Shown: positions 1 to 6,559, numbered from the stretch's first letter. The stretch is DNA of 6,900 nt from Alphaproteobacteria bacterium (GCA_029266795.1 JAQSWE010000137.1:1-6900), one strand, 5' to 3'. Numbers and translations: made by a program. The notes: generated by a model from the sequence alone, not told the origin.

Positions 1-651
1 GGTGATGCGGTCGGTGCCGAGACCTTCGATCTCCGCACCCCTTTTAATCAGGCATTCGCCGAGGTCGACGATTTCGGGTTCGCGCGCGGCGTTGGTCAGC
101 ACGGTCGTGCCTTTTGCGAGTGCTGCCGCCATCATCAGGTTCTCCGTCGCACCGACGGAAACTTTCGTGAAGTGGATGGGCGCACCGACCAGACCATGGG
201 GCGCTTTGGCGAGGATGTAACCTTCGTTCAATTCGATTTCTGCGCCAAGGCGTTTCAACCCTTCGATATGCAGGTCGACGGGGCGCGTGCCGATGGCGCA
301 GCCGCCGGGCAGCGAGACTTTCGCAACGCCCATGCGCGCCACCAGCGGGCCGAGGACGAGGATGCTCGCGCGCATCTTGCGCACGAATTCATAGGGCGCT
401 TCGGTCGAGGTGATCTTCGCGCCGTGCAGCGTCAGTTTTTTCGCAACGCCGTCATATTTCGCCGAGACGCCGAGCTCCTCCAGCAATTCGTTGAGCGACA
501 GAACGTCCTGCAATTCCGGCACGCGGTTGAGGACGAGGGGCTGGTCGGTCAGGATGGCGGCCACCATCAGCGGCAGCGCCGCGTTTTTCGCGCCGCTGAT
601 CTCGATATCGCCATTCAGCTGCTGGCCGCCCGTGATGCGAATTTTGTCCAT
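1..651 (-). CDS. murA: UDP-N-acetylglucosamine 1-carboxyvinyltransferase (MurA), N-terminal half; 3' end outside the window
   Basis: MurA transfers enolpyruvate from phosphoenolpyruvate to UDP-GlcNAc in the cytoplasm, the first committed step of peptidoglycan synthesis. The reading frame starts at ATG 651-649 (MDKIRITGG) and stays open to the window edge, giving 217 residues of a protein usually about 420 long. The substrate-binding GAKNAALP segment is at residues 20-27, with the conserved Lys22 and Asn23. The catalytic loop LPGGCAIGTRPVDLHIEG carries its cysteine at residue 118, equivalent to Cys115 of E. coli. The last visible residues, GLGTDRIT, also match the family. Because the loop residue is Cys rather than Asp, the enzyme should be the fosfomycin-sensitive form (inference from the family). 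An in-frame TAA lies five codons upstream of the ATG, so no longer start is possible. The Shine-Dalgarno sequence is weak. The gene lies 121 bp downstream of the unknown 501-residue gene on the same strand. I see no convincing -35/-10 pair for it. Confidence 0.97.
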   Translation of the reverse strand, partial: MDKIRITGGQQLNGDIEISGAKNAALPLMVAAILTDQPLVLNRVPELQDVLSLNELLEELGVSAKYDGVAKKLTLHGAKITSTEAPYEFVRKMRASILVLGPLVARMGVAKVSLPGGCAIGTRPVDLHIEGLKRLGAEIELNEGYILAKAPHGLVGAPIHFTKVSVGATENLMMAAALAKGTTVLTNAAREPEIVDLGECLIKRGAEIEGLGTDRIT

Positions 652-723
652 GATGGTCCCGTCTTAGCCTCTGTGAATTCCTATCCGCAGTTTTCTCATA
701 TCCATGTGCAGATATTCAACAGA

Positions 724-779
724 ACTTAAGGCATTATTGTGGAATTATGTTTACATAACCTAAATATACTACTTAAGGC
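724..779. repeat. 9-bp direct repeat ACTTAAGGC flanking a short palindrome
   Basis: ACTTAAGGC occurs at 724-732 and again at 771-779. The right copy contains the TAA stop (775-773) of the unknown 501-residue gene. Between them at 745-758 is TTATGTTTACATAA, with 6-bp perfect arms (TTATGT/ACATAA) around a TT centre. Together they occupy most of the murA upstream gap. They could be a regulator-binding site for murA or leftovers of a small duplication. No function can be assigned from the sequence alone. Confidence 0.5.
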
Positions 780-2278
780 TTCGGCGCGCGCTTTTCCTGC
801 AGGAATTTTTTGTAGTCGGCGCGGGTGAGGGTGGCGGGCATATGCACGACGCCGGCGCGCTGCTCCATTTCGGGCAGCAGGTCTTTCGCTTCCTTCAGCA
901 GTATCGAATTTGTGCCGTAATGCGCGGCGTTCACCACGATGTCGCGGACGATTTTATGCGCTTCGCCCGCGCGCATTTTCGTGTTCGACATGTCGCGCAC
1001 GCCCTGTACCCATTCATTTTTGGCGAATTCGGCAAGCACGGTATCGCCGCGCCCAGCCGCCACATCCGCCATCCAACCCATCTGGCGCGTGTAATAATCG
1101 TCGCCGGTCGTAGTCTTGTGATTTTTCACGAGCGCGTTTTGCCAGATGCTGACAGTTTCCGTGACGCGGGGGTCATCTGGCGGATAATATTTCAAAAGCG
1201 CCATTGCGCTGTTGTAATGCAGGTATGAATCGCGCGCGTCATTGCCGGTCAGCTGTGCGCGGACGAGATTCAGAAGCGTGTCCGATGCGCGGGCGGCAAG
1301 GTCGGCGTCTTTCGTTTCTTCCTTCGTGGCGACCGCAAAAATTTCGTCATGGACAACGCGCGTGATGTCATTTGTATCTCTGGCTGCGAAGGCCTTCCCC
1401 GCATCGATCATTGCCAGCACTTCGAACGCCGCGTCACGGCTTTCGCCCGCGATATGCGTGTTACGGCGACGCTGGATCAGCCCGTGATACATGTCGAACG
1501 CCGCTTTGTTATCAGTTAACTGGCTTGCTGTTTCAAGGTAGATACGCGCGGCAACCTGTTCCGCCGCCGCATTCATGCCTTCACCATTGCTAAAGACTTT
1601 CCACGCGATATCGGCTTTCTTCTTGGCGTCGTATTCGCCCTGATGCGCCTCGAGGATATCGGCGAGCGTCGTGATGACAATCTTCGCACTCATGGGATCT
1701 GCTTCCCGGAAGCTGTAATACGCGCCGTTGACGACCGCCATCATTTGGTCGAGCACCATTGCGGGCTGCGTCTCTTTCAGTTCCGACAATTTGCCGAGCG
1801 CGGCGGCGCGGAAGGCGGCATTCTTGACGTTGTCGATGTTGAATGTCGATTTGTTCTCGAAATCATCCATTGGTGTCAGCGCATCGACGAGGCGTGACCA
1901 GCGCGACAGCGCAAGCGGGGAGAGCGGATGACCCTCCGCCATATTGCGCGCGCCAGAGGTGAGGTAGCTCAGCGCCGATGTCGGCTCGCGCGTGACTTCC
2001 TGCGCCAGCAAGGCATCCCATTTGTCGAGCATCATGGCGGTGAGGGCGGGCGAAGGTTTTTCCCCCAGCAATTCATGGATCAGGTAAAGCCCATGCTGCG
2101 CACCGAGTTTATCGGCGGCGAAATTGACGGTATCCGCCACGACATCTTCTACGTCGGCATTGCCGGGAAATTTTAGCAATTCCTTGAGCGGGATTTTAAT
2201 GCCGTCATGGTAATTGCGGTTCGCAATCGCCTGACCTAGCTTGCCGTAGATAATTTCGAGGTTGAAATCGTCTTTCAT
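773..2278 (-). CDS. Hypothetical protein, 501 residues, helical and cysteine-free
   Basis: I do not recognise this protein. It starts at ATG 2278-2276 (MKDDFNLEII), because GGAG lies 7 nt upstream. The frame opens six codons earlier at a TTG (2296) that has no ribosome site. The product looks soluble: I see no signal peptide, no hydrophobic membrane segment and no metal-binding cysteine cluster, and no cysteine anywhere in 501 residues. The sequence is rich in Ala, Leu, Asp, Glu and Lys in helix-like stretches throughout, including AALGKLSELKE and TTLADILEAHQGEYDAKKKADIAW. Helical-repeat (TPR- or HEAT-like) architecture is plausible, but I cannot align a repeat by eye. The C-terminus is basic (KKFLQEKRAPKP). 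It lies 68 bp downstream of DHH-A on the same strand, with a probable promoter in that gap, and 121 bp upstream of murA. It could be co-transcribed with either neighbour. Coding status is well supported by length, GC-rich codon use and the RBS; function is unknown. Confidence 0.85.
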   Translation of the reverse strand: MKDDFNLEIIYGKLGQAIANRNYHDGIKIPLKELLKFPGNADVEDVVADTVNFAADKLGAQHGLYLIHELLGEKPSPALTAMMLDKWDALLAQEVTREPTSALSYLTSGARNMAEGHPLSPLALSRWSRLVDALTPMDDFENKSTFNIDNVKNAAFRAAALGKLSELKETQPAMVLDQMMAVVNGAYYSFREADPMSAKIVITTLADILEAHQGEYDAKKKADIAWKVFSNGEGMNAAAEQVAARIYLETASQLTDNKAAFDMYHGLIQRRRNTHIAGESRDAAFEVLAMIDAGKAFAARDTNDITRVVHDEIFAVATKEETKDADLAARASDTLLNLVRAQLTGNDARDSYLHYNSAMALLKYYPPDDPRVTETVSIWQNALVKNHKTTTGDDYYTRQMGWMADVAAGRGDTVLAEFAKNEWVQGVRDMSNTKMRAGEAHKIVRDIVVNAAHYGTNSILLKEAKDLLPEMEQRAGVVHMPATLTRADYKKFLQEKRAPKP

Positions 2279-2285
2279 GGAAATG

Positions 2286-2289
2286 CTCC
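2286..2289 (-). promoter_or_regulatory. Ribosome binding site fixing the start of the 501-residue gene
   Basis: On the minus strand GGAG (within GCGGAG) lies 7 nt before ATG 2278. The alternative in-frame TTG at 2296 is preceded by a T-rich stretch without a purine-rich site, so the ATG is preferred. Confidence 0.75.
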
Positions 2290-2308
2290 GCTTCAAAAAA
2301 GGTAGCGG

Positions 2309-2338
2309 AAGATAGCACTGGGGAAATGATTATGTCAA
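2309..2338 (-). promoter_or_regulatory. Probable sigma-70-type promoter for the 501-residue gene
   Basis: On the minus strand a perfect -35 TTGACA (2338-2333) is followed after 18 nt by TATCTT (2314-2309), a four-of-six match to TATAAT. Transcription would begin near 2302, giving a leader of about 24 nt that contains the RBS. It lies just downstream of the DHH-A stop codon, where I see no terminator, so the gene may also receive read-through from DHH-A. Confidence 0.5.
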
Positions 2339-2346
2339 TGGGAGGG

Positions 2347-3390
2347 TTAGCCTGTCGCCGCCAGCTGCTCTTTCATCTTTAAAATGCCCATCTGGCCTTC
2401 GGTATATAAGGGCATTAACTCCGTGAATTGCTTGAGAGATGCGAAATGCACGGCCGCGCTCGTCTTGTGACCGCCGCCTTTGACACCCTGATTGAGGCAG
2501 AGGATTTCCGCGATCTGCGCGGCATCGGGGTCGCCGTCCGACCGGATGCTCATGGTCACAGTGCCATTGCCCTGCACATACCACGCAAAGGCCATGCCCA
2601 TGCCGGTGCGGTCGCCCTGTTCGCGTAAGTAATCCGAAATATGGCGGCCGAAATTCTGCACATCGGCGTTGATGGCGGGAATCCAGATCGTCGTTTCACC
2701 CGTTTCGTCGTCCGGTATTACGATGCGCGTATACAGCACGTTATCGTTGAGCTTGGCGATGCGGTTGTGCTGGTCCGCAAGGATGCTCTTGCCCGCCTCG
2801 ACCATGTCCCCGAATTCCATCTGGTCAAGGTCGCTGAAGGCCTGAAACGCATCACCCACGCTGCGCAGGCCTTTTGAATCAATCAGTGCTGCGGCGGCAA
2901 GGTCATCCTCCGCCGTGATATCGCGCGCGAGATCCATCTTTTCGATCATTTTCAGGAAGACCGGCTTCTTCACGCCTTCCATCAATTTGTCCCAGACCAT
3001 GCCCGATGCCGCGGGCGCATGACTGTCGAAATGGAATTGCAGGGCAGGGGCATTGGCGTTCTTCGGCGCTTCGTAATTATCGAGCGCCTCGGCGGCGGAT
3101 TTATGGTGGTCGATGATCGTAATCGCCTTCAGCATGTCGCCCGACATCAATTCATCCAGAAGCAGGCGCGAGGGCGCGACATCGACGAAATAAAGCTCGG
3201 CGTTTTTGGTGATCTCTTTGCGGATCATCGCCTCGGCTTCCGGCGTGTCGTGATGGCCGAGGGGGATATACGACACATGCACCGCATGGTCGGGCCCCCA
3301 TTTCTTGTCGAAGGCCCATGCCGAGGCAAGGCCGTCGATGCAGCTGGCATGGTAAACGACGATCAGGTGGCGGCGGCCGAAGAGCTTCAT
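2347..3390 (-). CDS. DHH/DHHA1-family phosphoesterase (paralog A), NrnB/oligoribonuclease-like
   Basis: This is a predicted cytoplasmic, divalent-metal-dependent phosphoesterase of 347 residues. The N-terminal DHH domain has the motif-I segment VVYHASCIDG (H14, C17, D19, G20), motif-II Asp70 in YFVDVAP, the DHH triad at 94-96 in IIDHHKSA, and a fourth-motif Asp153 in EKMD. The C-terminal DHHA1 domain has SIRSDG at 281-286 and GGGH at 305-308, which in this family bind the substrate phosphate. Known members cleave short oligoribonucleotides or nucleotide second messengers; the substrate here cannot be read from sequence. ATG 3390 is preferred because it gives the same spacing to motif I as paralog B. 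In-frame starts upstream (ATG 3405, ATG 3450, TTG 3462) also exist, and none has a strong RBS. After GGGH the sequence is KTSAAV, less typical than paralog B's DGAGAI. It diverges from the ankyrin gene, sharing a 117-bp intergenic region with paired promoters. Confidence 0.9.
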   Translation of the reverse strand: MKLFGRRHLIVVYHASCIDGLASAWAFDKKWGPDHAVHVSYIPLGHHDTPEAEAMIRKEITKNAELYFVDVAPSRLLLDELMSGDMLKAITIIDHHKSAAEALDNYEAPKNANAPALQFHFDSHAPAASGMVWDKLMEGVKKPVFLKMIEKMDLARDITAEDDLAAAALIDSKGLRSVGDAFQAFSDLDQMEFGDMVEAGKSILADQHNRIAKLNDNVLYTRIVIPDDETGETTIWIPAINADVQNFGRHISDYLREQGDRTGMGMAFAWYVQGNGTVTMSIRSDGDPDAAQIAEILCLNQGVKGGGHKTSAAVHFASLKQFTELMPLYTEGQMGILKMKEQLAATG

Positions 3391-3433
3391 ATTTCGTATA
3401 CTCATCAGTTGGTTAGTGAATGTCAATTCGGCG

Positions 3434-3462
3434 ACAACAAGTCTTGACATTTGATATGTCAA
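3434..3462 (-). promoter_or_regulatory. Possible promoter for DHH-A
   Basis: On the minus strand TTGACA (3462-3457) is followed after 17 nt by TGTTGT (3439-3434), only a three-of-six match to TATAAT. Transcription would start near 3427, upstream of the preferred ATG 3390. A second minus-strand TTGACA at 3426-3421 has no good -10 at normal spacing. The -35 is convincing; the -10 is weak, so an activator may be needed or the true start may lie elsewhere. Confidence 0.35.
3444..3462. promoter_or_regulatory. Perfect inverted repeat built from two opposed -35 elements; possible operator
   Basis: TTGACATTTGATATGTCAA has 7-bp perfect arms (TTGACAT/ATGTCAA) around a 5-bp spacer. An overlapping palindrome, ATTTGA-TATG-TCAAAT, lies at 3449-3464. 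Each outer arm holds a TTGACA: one reads toward the ankyrin gene, the other toward DHH-A. One bound protein could thus block or tune both divergent promoters. The symmetry could also simply reflect two consensus -35 boxes placed close together. Confidence 0.6.
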
Positions 3463-3472
3463 ATACCATGAT
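3444..3472 (+). promoter_or_regulatory. Probable sigma-70-type promoter for the ankyrin / 131-residue operon
   Basis: A perfect -35 TTGACA (3444-3449) is separated by 17 nt from CATGAT (3467-3472), a four-of-six match to TATAAT. Transcription would start near 3479, about 28 nt before the ATG. A 10-bp palindrome, AACTTAAGTT (3478-3487), lies at the predicted start of the transcript. Confidence 0.55.
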
Positions 3473-3507
3473 ATGGCAACTTAAGTTCCCTTGAAAGAGA
3501 TCGTTTC

Positions 3508-5022
3508 ATGCTCGGCTGGTCGCAGAAAGAAAAAGATTACGCGCTGTATAAGGCGCTCGACGATTTTTCGGCAACCGCGCTGGAAAAAGCGATCAAGTCC
3601 GGCGCCGATGTGAACAACCAGCGGTATCGCTCTGGCGTTCCCTTGTTCAAGGCGTTTTCGATTTATGACCGCGACAATGTGGCGGAAGCGGTGCGGATGC
3701 TGCTGGATGTCGGCGCGAACCCCAACAAGTTCGATCCCGAAAATACCCAGACCGTCATGCATGCCGCGCTCGACAACACGCGCGCTGGCCTTCCCGTGCT
3801 GAAGGCGCTGATCGCAGCGGGCGGGGATATCCATGTCACCGACCATCTGGGCGGCACGCCGCTGTTCAACGCCCTCCGCCGCAAATCCTGGGAGGCGGCG
3901 CAGCATCTTATCGACCTCGGCGGCCATAAAACCCATACCAATAATTACAACCAGACGCTTGCAGGGCAGGCGATTGAAAACGATGTGCCGCCGGCGCTGC
4001 TGGCACGCCTGTTTGAAACCGGCTTGAATGTGAACGCGCCCAGCTATAACAACCCGCCGCCGCTGGTGATGGCCGCGAAAAAAGGCAATGCTGCCTATAT
4101 CGGCGTACTGCTGAAACAACCCGGCATTTTGGTCGACTTGCGTGACGGCGACGGTGTCTCCGCGCTGCTGCATGCTGTCATTTCCGGGCGGCAGGATGCC
4201 GTCGCCGCGCTGCTGGCAGGCAAGGCATCGCCCGATGTCGCATCCACCAATGGCATAACGCCGCTGTCCTACGCCGCCAGCGCAGGGCATCAGGAAATAC
4301 TCGAAATGCTGGTCAAGGCGGGCGCGACGCTGGATATAGCCACCAGAGATGGCCGCACCGCGCTGTCGAACGCCGCCGGCAACGGCAATATCCGCATGGT
4401 CATCACGCTGCTGAATGCCGCGCAGGAACAGGGTGTGACGCTCAATCTCGCCCCCGCGCTGCATGTGGCGGCGGAAAAGGGCTATGGCCGTGTGCTGGAA
4501 CTGCTCATCAAGGCGGGCGCGGATGTAAACATCGCCGACGCCGACAGCCGCACCCCGCTCATGAAGGCCGCGACCAGCGACAACACGGAAGCGCTCGATA
4601 TTCTGCTGAAGGCTGGCGCGAAGCCCGAAACCGCCGACGCGCATGGCATGAGCGCCTATGACCATGCGGTCGCCAATGGTAAATCAAAGTCAAAAAGCTT
4701 CCTCGGTAAATACCGCACCACGCTTGCGGCGACAGAACAAAAAGGCGCAGCGCTTGGCGATGATTACCGTTTTACGCGGATTAACGATCACAGCCTGGAA
4801 GTCCGCGAAGGCGAGGGGCTGACCATGACTTTCAACTTCTGGACGCAGCAGGTGATCTTCCGCGACACCGAACGCCCCGCGCCCGTGACTGTCCAGAATT
4901 TCGATGATGTGCAGCGTCAGGAAGCCATCGTCGAGGCTTTCGAAAAACTAAAATCACTGGGCGGCACCCCGCCCGAGCCGCGCGCGGCGACATTGCAGAA
5001 AAAAACCGCCTTGCGCGCATAA
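3508..5022 (+). CDS. Ankyrin-repeat protein with an unassigned C-terminal domain
   Basis: This 504-residue protein is mostly a stack of about eleven ankyrin repeats from residue 12 to about 392. The clearest are at 249-280 (NGITPLSYAASAGHQEILEM), 282-314, 316-346 (ALHVAAEKGYGRVLELLIKA) and 348-379 (SRTPLMKAATSDNTEALDIL). The N-terminal ones are more degenerate. Ankyrin stacks are protein-binding scaffolds. After a Lys/Ser-rich linker (about 392-417) there is a distinct region at 418-485 with beta-like segments (YRFTRINDHSLEV, LTMTFNFWTQQVIFRD) and then a helix (QRQEAIVEAFEKLKSL). I cannot assign that region to a family. There is no signal peptide, no transmembrane segment and no cysteine, so a cytoplasmic location is likeliest. 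The start ATG is preceded by a modest purine-rich GAAAGAGA. It is the first gene of a two-gene operon: the next gene begins 22 bp after its stop. It diverges from DHH-A. Confidence 0.93.
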   Translation: MLGWSQKEKDYALYKALDDFSATALEKAIKSGADVNNQRYRSGVPLFKAFSIYDRDNVAEAVRMLLDVGANPNKFDPENTQTVMHAALDNTRAGLPVLKALIAAGGDIHVTDHLGGTPLFNALRRKSWEAAQHLIDLGGHKTHTNNYNQTLAGQAIENDVPPALLARLFETGLNVNAPSYNNPPPLVMAAKKGNAAYIGVLLKQPGILVDLRDGDGVSALLHAVISGRQDAVAALLAGKASPDVASTNGITPLSYAASAGHQEILEMLVKAGATLDIATRDGRTALSNAAGNGNIRMVITLLNAAQEQGVTLNLAPALHVAAEKGYGRVLELLIKAGADVNIADADSRTPLMKAATSDNTEALDILLKAGAKPETADAHGMSAYDHAVANGKSKSKSFLGKYRTTLAATEQKGAALGDDYRFTRINDHSLEVREGEGLTMTFNFWTQQVIFRDTERPAPVTVQNFDDVQRQEAIVEAFEKLKSLGGTPPEPRAATLQKKTALRA

Positions 5023-5044
5023 AATTTATGATACGGAGACAGCC

Positions 5045-5440
5045 ATGAGCATTTACAACAACCCTTTCAACCCCTACGGCCGTGAAGTCGATAACGTCGT
5101 CTTCCTGCAGGTCTTCAACAAAAGCGCGCAGCGCCCGCCCGCGGGCGAACAGTTCGACCGCGAAACGCCCGAATACCAAAGCAATGCCAAGGCGACACTC
5201 GCCGTCGGGCTCGCCTTCCGCGCCGCTGCCGAAAAGGCAGGCACACAGACGATGTATCCCATCGGCAATGCCGGCCTGTTCTGGGAAGGCCATGACGAAA
5301 TCTGCGCCCACAAGGACGACCTGCCCAAGATCATGGAACTGCTCGACACCTTGAAAGCCGACGGCGTGATTGATGCGGTCAAGGAAGTGCCGCGCGAGAA
5401 AAGTTTCCACTACGCGCTGTTCAACGCGACGATGAACTGA
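5045..5440 (+). CDS. Hypothetical protein, 131 residues, operon partner of the ankyrin gene
   Basis: I do not recognise this small protein. The start ATG 5045 has GGAG 6 nt upstream (5035-5038), a strong site, and the 22-bp gap to the ankyrin gene implies co-transcription and possibly coupled expression. The N-terminus is polar and rich in Asn, Pro and Tyr (SIYNNPFNPYGREVDN). It is followed by a beta-like VVFLQVF (18-24), a probable helix at about 47-65, an aromatic/glycine segment at 71-83 (YPIGNAGLFWEGH), and a second helix at about 92-105. There is a single cysteine (87), and no signal peptide or membrane segment, so it is probably cytoplasmic. The TGA stop (5438-5440) directly touches the stop of convergent DHH-B. 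Coding support is good (RBS, GC-rich codon use, no competing frame with an RBS). Function is open; binding to the ankyrin protein is a guess from gene order only. Confidence 0.87.
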   Translation: MSIYNNPFNPYGREVDNVVFLQVFNKSAQRPPAGEQFDRETPEYQSNAKATLAVGLAFRAAAEKAGTQTMYPIGNAGLFWEGHDEICAHKDDLPKIMELLDTLKADGVIDAVKEVPREKSFHYALFNATMN

Positions 5441-6535
5441 TTAATGAATTGACGGCGGCGGATTGTATTTCTTCGCCGGCGAATTGACCGCGTCGTTCGC
5501 GGCTTCCATGCCTGTTGCCGCCTGCGCGGCCTGAATATGCCGCGCGAAATCGAACAGCGACGGGAAATGGATCGCGCCCGCGCCGTCATGCCCGCCGCCG
5601 GTTACGCCCATCGTTTTCCGCAGGTTGGCGGCGATTTCGGAGGCGTCGGGGGTGCCGTCGGTGCGGATGCTGGCGGTCACGGTGCCGTTTTTCTGCAGGA
5701 ACCATGCGAAGGACACATCCGCGCCCTGTTCCTTCGCCGCCTCGATCAGGCGCGCGGAGATATGGCGGCCAAACTGCTTCACATCCGCATTGACCATCAA
5801 TACCTTTTGCGGCGGCTGCCCGTCGAGCAGTGGCAGCGGCACGATATAGGAATTTTCCAGCACGCGTTTTATCCGGCGATCTTGGTCGCGCACCATTGAT
5901 CGGCCGCGTTTCGCCATTTCGTTGAAGGTGATGGATGCAAGCCCGCGCAAGGCTGAAAAGGCTTTCCACGGCGTCGAGATGTCGCGCGTGTCTATCATTG
6001 CAGCGGCGGCGAAATCATGGGGCGTCAGAAGTCCGCGCGCATCGCCGTCCATTTTATTGATCATGCCTAGCACGGCGGGGATCGGCTCGTGCGGCATCAT
6101 TTTCTGCCAGACCATCAGCGCAGCCGACTGACGGCGCTCCTCGATCTGGATTTCCAGTTTCGGCTGGTTACCGGTCACGACCGGCAGCGTGTAGCCTTTC
6201 AGGTCCTTCGCGGCGCTTTCATGGTGGTCCATCACGCGGATGGATTCCGCTTTCGGCTTGCCGGACGCATCCGGCGTCATCAGCTCGTTGAGGAATTTCG
6301 GTGTGGGGGCGACATCGACGAAATAGACTTTTGCATTCTCGCCCAAGGCCGCGCGGATTTTCTCCTCCGCTTTTTCGACGTCGTGATGCGCGTAGGGGAT
6401 ATAGGTCGCGTTGGAATCCTTGTCCTTCATCTTGTCGATGCCATGCGCCTTCGCCACGCCCCACGCACATGCGGCGCCGTCGATGCAATCAGCGTGGTAG
6501 ACGATGACAAGCCGTTGCTCTGCGGGCGAGGCCAT
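5441..6535 (-). CDS. DHH/DHHA1-family phosphoesterase (paralog B), NrnB/oligoribonuclease-like
   Basis: This is the second predicted metal-dependent phosphoesterase of the window, 364 residues and homologous to paralog A along its whole length. Motif I is VIVYHADCIDG (H14, C17, D19, G20), motif-II Asp is D74 in YFVDVAP, the DHH triad is at 103-105 in VMDHHESA, and the fourth-motif Asp is D163 in NKMD. The DHHA1 domain shows NADVKQFGRHIS (249-260), SIRTDG (289-294) and GGGHDGAGAIHF (313-324), closer to the usual DHHA1 pattern than paralog A. Both paralogs also share a YIPxxHHD segment near residue 45-50. Paralog B has an extra insert before DHH and a Pro/Asn-rich tail (about 343-364). ATG 6535 has AAGGGA 5 nt upstream. 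All expected catalytic positions are present, so it should be active; the substrate is unknown. The gene is convergent with the 131-residue gene, stop against stop. A palindromic TTAA-N7-TTAA sequence lies over its probable -35. Confidence 0.92.
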   Translation of the reverse strand: MASPAEQRLVIVYHADCIDGAACAWGVAKAHGIDKMKDKDSNATYIPYAHHDVEKAEEKIRAALGENAKVYFVDVAPTPKFLNELMTPDASGKPKAESIRVMDHHESAAKDLKGYTLPVVTGNQPKLEIQIEERRQSAALMVWQKMMPHEPIPAVLGMINKMDGDARGLLTPHDFAAAAMIDTRDISTPWKAFSALRGLASITFNEMAKRGRSMVRDQDRRIKRVLENSYIVPLPLLDGQPPQKVLMVNADVKQFGRHISARLIEAAKEQGADVSFAWFLQKNGTVTASIRTDGTPDASEIAANLRKTMGVTGGGHDGAGAIHFPSLFDFARHIQAAQAATGMEAANDAVNSPAKKYNPPPSIH

Positions 6536-6559
6536 TGGAATCCCTTGTAAGATAGAAGA

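Noticed and set aside
172..729. 185-residue plus-strand open frame
   Set aside because: It is opposite murA, whose minus-strand reading is unmistakable. No ribosome site or recognisable product.
652..772. Promoter for murA
   Set aside because: TTGAAT (719-714, minus strand) has no acceptable -10 at 16-18 nt, and no other pair was convincing.
2279..2296. TTG start six codons upstream for the 501-residue gene
   Set aside because: No Shine-Dalgarno before it, whereas ATG 2278 has GGAG at 7 nt.
3391..3462. Longer start (TTG 3462 or ATG 3450) for DHH-A
   Set aside because: It would place the start on top of the proposed -35 elements, has no RBS, and adds residues absent from paralog B.
3481..4665. 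394-residue open frame antisense to the ankyrin gene
   Set aside because: It lies wholly opposite a GC-rich repeat gene with clear ankyrin motifs. Its product is rich in Arg, Gly, Gln and His without any domain, which is typical of the mirror frame of ankyrin coding sequence.
4832..5410. 192-residue minus-strand open frame opposite the 131-residue gene
   Set aside because: It spans the end of the ankyrin gene and most of the 131-residue gene on the other strand. The plus-strand genes have RBSs and sensible products; this one does not.
5472..5483. TTCGCCGGCGAA perfect palindrome near the DHH-B stop as a terminator
   Set aside because: It lies within the DHH-B coding sequence and has no loop or T-run; probably chance in GC-rich coding DNA.
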